Shown one piece after another: positions 5,818 to 7,777 of a stretch of DNA of 7,777 bases. Every line of letters starts with the position of its first letter. The stretch's first letter is position 1. This DNA comes from Immundisolibacteraceae bacterium (GTDB taxonomy: Bacteria; Pseudomonadota; Gammaproteobacteria; Immundisolibacterales; Immundisolibacteraceae): contig JAESTY010000074.1 in the NCBI GenBank assembly GCA_016763355.1, positions 1-7,777 of the forward strand. The letters run 5' to 3'. The notes beneath the pieces are model-generated. The model saw only the letters and a program-made list of their open reading frames with translations, did not search any database and had not been told where the DNA came from. The position numbers and the translations under genes were made by a program.

Positions 5818-6962
5818 TGGTATTTACAAATAACATTTTAACTGGCCGGCGCGAGCCCATTGGGCTGGGTGGTTTAGCAGCAGGTTTCACCCTGGTTGAA
5901 GTATTAACCGCACTGGTTATCGGCTCTATCCTGTTGCTCGGAGCAGTAACCATTATGGTTAACAGTAAAGACGCCTACGAAACCCAGGATGATATGGCGA
6001 GATTACAGGAAAACGCCCGGTTTGCCATGAACCTGTTAATTAAAGATATTCGCATGGCAGGTTATTTCGGTTGCAGTGCAGACGCCGGCAATATCTACGA
6101 CCACATTGATGATGCCGATGCCCCTGGAGGCCTATTCAACAGCGGTAATGGTCTTGAAGGGATGAATAATTATCTTGCAGGAACTTCTACCTGGGAACCC
6201 TCCGCTATTGGTACACCCATTGATGCCGACGTAGATGGGGCGTTGGGGTTTTTCCCTGGTAGTGATGGCATCACCATTCGTTACCTGGATCCTGCAACGG
6301 CAATCCTGATCGATGAAGAAATGCCACAGCCATCAGCTGAGCTTAAAGTAAGTTCGGTAGGAAACCTTCAAGATGGCCAGATTGTTGCCATTACTGATTG
6401 TAATAGTACGGATATTTTTCAACTGACCTCCGTTCAGACAGGTAGTTTGCACTTACAGCATAACGCCGGTGGATCTATTGAGCCTGGTAATGCCAATCCT
6501 GGTAATTACACCTTTAGCGGATGTAATCCGGCTAGCTGCTTAAGCAAGTCTTACGGCACTGATGCCAAGGTGATGGGAATGAAGGCGGTGCGTTATTACA
6601 TTGCGGATGACGATGCTGATGGCAACCCTTCCTTGCATCGCTTCATTTCAACCCCCAGCGGTGGGGGTGCGGTGGGGTCCCCGCAGAAGCTGGTTGATGG
6701 GATTGATTCGTTGCAAATTACTTATGGAGAAGACACTACCGGTAATGGTGTGGCTGACACTTATCGTGACTCAGATACTGTCGTTAACTGGGCTAATGTC
6801 TCAACGGTACGTATTGGCATGTTGCTCAATACGGTCGATGAATACGGTCAGCAGATCAATGAATCAGCTTATACCGTTAACGGCGAAAATTTTGCGGCAG
6901 CCAATGATCGCCGCCGCCGCCGTTTGTTTACCACTACTGTATTACTTCGAAACCCACAGTGA
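5817..6962 (+). CDS. pilW: Type IV pilus minor prepilin PilW
   Basis: 381 residues, normal for PilW, the largest of the minor pilins. A 23-residue leader ends AAG, then FTLVEVLTALVIGSILL: cleavage after G23, E28 at mature position 5. The block LQENARFAMNLLIKDIRMAG (63-82) followed by YFGC is a family signature. Later conserved stretches are VRYYIADD (258-265), a PSLHR strand, VDGIDSLQITYGEDT (293-307) and, near the end, FTTTVLLRN. Cysteines are at 86, 195, 236 and 241. GGAG (5805-5808) lies inside pilV ahead of the overlapping start. A run of five arginines (365-369) precedes the last strand. It probably bridges the other minor pilins and PilY1 in the inner-membrane priming complex. Confidence 0.92.
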   Translation: MVFTNNILTGRREPIGLGGLAAGFTLVEVLTALVIGSILLLGAVTIMVNSKDAYETQDDMARLQENARFAMNLLIKDIRMAGYFGCSADAGNIYDHIDDADAPGGLFNSGNGLEGMNNYLAGTSTWEPSAIGTPIDADVDGALGFFPGSDGITIRYLDPATAILIDEEMPQPSAELKVSSVGNLQDGQIVAITDCNSTDIFQLTSVQTGSLHLQHNAGGSIEPGNANPGNYTFSGCNPASCLSKSYGTDAKVMGMKAVRYYIADDDADGNPSLHRFISTPSGGGAVGSPQKLVDGIDSLQITYGEDTTGNGVADTYRDSDTVVNWANVSTVRIGMLLNTVDEYGQQINESAYTVNGENFAAANDRRRRRLFTTTVLLRNPQ

Positions 6963-7456
6963 TGATTATGTCAACCTACCCTTCTAAGCAGTCCGTTTCA
7001 GCGCAGCATCAGCAAGGCGCGGTATTAATAGTCGCTCTGGTGCTACTAACCGTGCTCACCTTTATTGCAGTTACCGCATTGAACACCAGCAGTATGGAAG
7101 AAAAAATGGCCGGTAACACCCAGGAGAGCCATCGCTCGTTTCAGACAGCAGAAACTGGCCTGGCGAACACATTTGCGGACTCTGGTTTATTCGTGCTTAC
7201 CGAAGATGCTGGGCTGGCTGGCTGTGCGGCAGATGCTGGCACCCAGCTTAATCTGAATGATATTGGAGATTATTCCGCTGACGGTGTTGTCTGCACCACT
7301 TTTATCATGTGGACACAGCCGCCCCGTGGTTCCGGGTATAGCGCAACCTCTTTTTCTGCTGCCCATTTTGAAATGGTCAGCACCGGCACAACCGATTCAC
7401 AAGCAACCACTATTCTCAACGCTGGGGCGTTTCAAATAGCGCCCGGCGGCGGCTAG
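6962..7456 (+). CDS. pilX: Type IV pilus minor prepilin PilX
   Basis: 164 residues from ATG 6962, which overlaps the pilW stop by one base (TGATG), the same arrangement as pilV/pilW; GTG 6959 and ATG 6968 are alternatives, and no strong ribosome site favours any. The leader ends QHQQG (15-19), then AVLIVALVLLTVLTFIAVTAL, the PilX N-terminal helix. Mature position 5 is not Glu, which is usual for PilX and its GspK-like role at the tip. The downstream block SMEEKMAGNTQESHRSFQTAE (44-64) is the PilX_N signature. Cysteines are at 88 and 111. Read with pilY1 next to it, the product should help anchor PilY1 and prime pilus assembly. Confidence 0.88.
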   Translation: MIMSTYPSKQSVSAQHQQGAVLIVALVLLTVLTFIAVTALNTSSMEEKMAGNTQESHRSFQTAETGLANTFADSGLFVLTEDAGLAGCAADAGTQLNLNDIGDYSADGVVCTTFIMWTQPPRGSGYSATSFSAAHFEMVSTGTTDSQATTILNAGAFQIAPGGG

Positions 7457-7474
7457 TTTTTAAGGAGCTCAAGC

Positions 7475-7777
7475 ATGAATCATCAAGCCCTGAAGACTTT
7501 TATACTTAGTTTGTTTCTAACGTTCAGTTACGGCTCAGCGGTATTTGCTGATGATACCGACATCTATCTTGGTGATCAGGTTAATGTGATTCGTCCCAAT
7601 CTGCTGTTTGTTTTAGACACCTCTGACAGCATGAATGCCAAAGTAACCGGGACCAGCACCTCTCGACTGCAAAACATGCGTGAAGCGATGCACGATATTG
7701 TGCTGGGGCTCGATAACATCAATGTAGGCCTGATGCGTTTTAACGGTCGTCGCAGCGGAGATAATCAAACCCCAACC
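7475..7777 (+). CDS. pilY1: PilY1-type pilus tip adhesin, N-terminal fragment
   Basis: 101 codons are open to the right edge; the rest of what is normally a protein of about 1000 or more residues lies outside. A strong TAAGGAG site (7461-7467) precedes ATG 7475, 18 nt after pilX. Residues 1-25 look like a signal peptide (hydrophobic core IL..LFLTF, cleavage VFA before D26). From residue 41, PNLLFVLDTSDSM starts a von Willebrand A domain with an intact MIDAS DxSxS motif (D48, S50, S52). VGLMRFNG fits the next strand. PilY1 proteins are Ca2+-responsive tip factors that counter pilus retraction and, in Pseudomonas, signal surface contact; the beta-propeller that would confirm this is not in view. 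Gene order with fimT-pilV-pilW-pilX makes the call firm. Confidence 0.88.
   Translation, partial: MNHQALKTFILSLFLTFSYGSAVFADDTDIYLGDQVNVIRPNLLFVLDTSDSMNAKVTGTSTSRLQNMREAMHDIVLGLDNINVGLMRFNGRRSGDNQTPT

Noticed and set aside
6601..6987. 128-residue alternative frame inside pilW
   Set aside because: It is a shadow of pilW: no conserved features, and it overlaps well-conserved PilW C-terminal coding sequence.

Overview
The window reads as chromosomal DNA of a free-living gammaproteobacterium with type IV pili, possibly a marine or environmental Cellvibrionales- or Pseudomonas-like lineage. The case rests on a FimT/PilV/PilW/PilX/PilY1 minor-pilin cluster in its usual gammaproteobacterial order, a PyrE close to the enterobacterial/pseudomonad type, and a PyrE-linked DUF4124 protein. 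GC content looks moderate (about half) and fairly even. I see no insertion sequence, integrase, tRNA, rRNA or CRISPR array.

Layout. (1) Positions 1-173 hold the last codons of a CoxE-like VWA protein. (2) Positions 237-2237 are a compact rightward operon: a UbiX-family flavin prenyltransferase, pyrE (orotate phosphoribosyltransferase) starting on TTG 2 nt after the ubiX stop, and a secreted DUF4124 coiled-coil protein 2 nt after the pyrE stop. As written, pyrE carries a one-base deletion near 1375 that cuts the product from 218 to 181 residues. (3) A strong bidirectional intrinsic terminator (2255-2288) separates this operon from a convergent leftward pair: a Rieske ring-hydroxylating oxygenase alpha subunit (2325-3671) and, upstream of it in transcription, an isochorismatase-fold hydrolase (3728-4339). 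(4) About 405 bp of gene-free DNA (4340-4745) separates the two divergent units. Just before the pilin operon it holds a 21-bp-spaced direct repeat resembling a LytTR/AlgR-type site. (5) From 4746 to the right edge runs a rightward minor-pilin operon, fimT-pilV-pilW-pilX-pilY1, with pilY1 cut by the window edge.

How the genes work together. The pilin genes form one functional unit: FimT/U, PilV, PilW and PilX are prepilin-peptidase substrates thought to form the priming tip complex of the type IV pilus, with PilY1 as the VWA-bearing tip adhesin/mechanosensor. The Rieske oxygenase and the hydrolase probably form a small accessory catabolic unit of unknown substrate. No beta subunit, ferredoxin or reductase is encoded beside them, so partners must come from elsewhere. 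UbiX makes prenyl-FMN for UbiD-type decarboxylases, but no ubiD lies in the window. The remaining genes are housekeeping.

Most worth a second look: the isochorismatase-fold protein has valine where the catalytic cysteine should be, the pyrE frameshift, the LytTR-like repeats ahead of the pilin operon, and the orphan Rieske alpha subunit. I did not find a clearly new multi-gene system.
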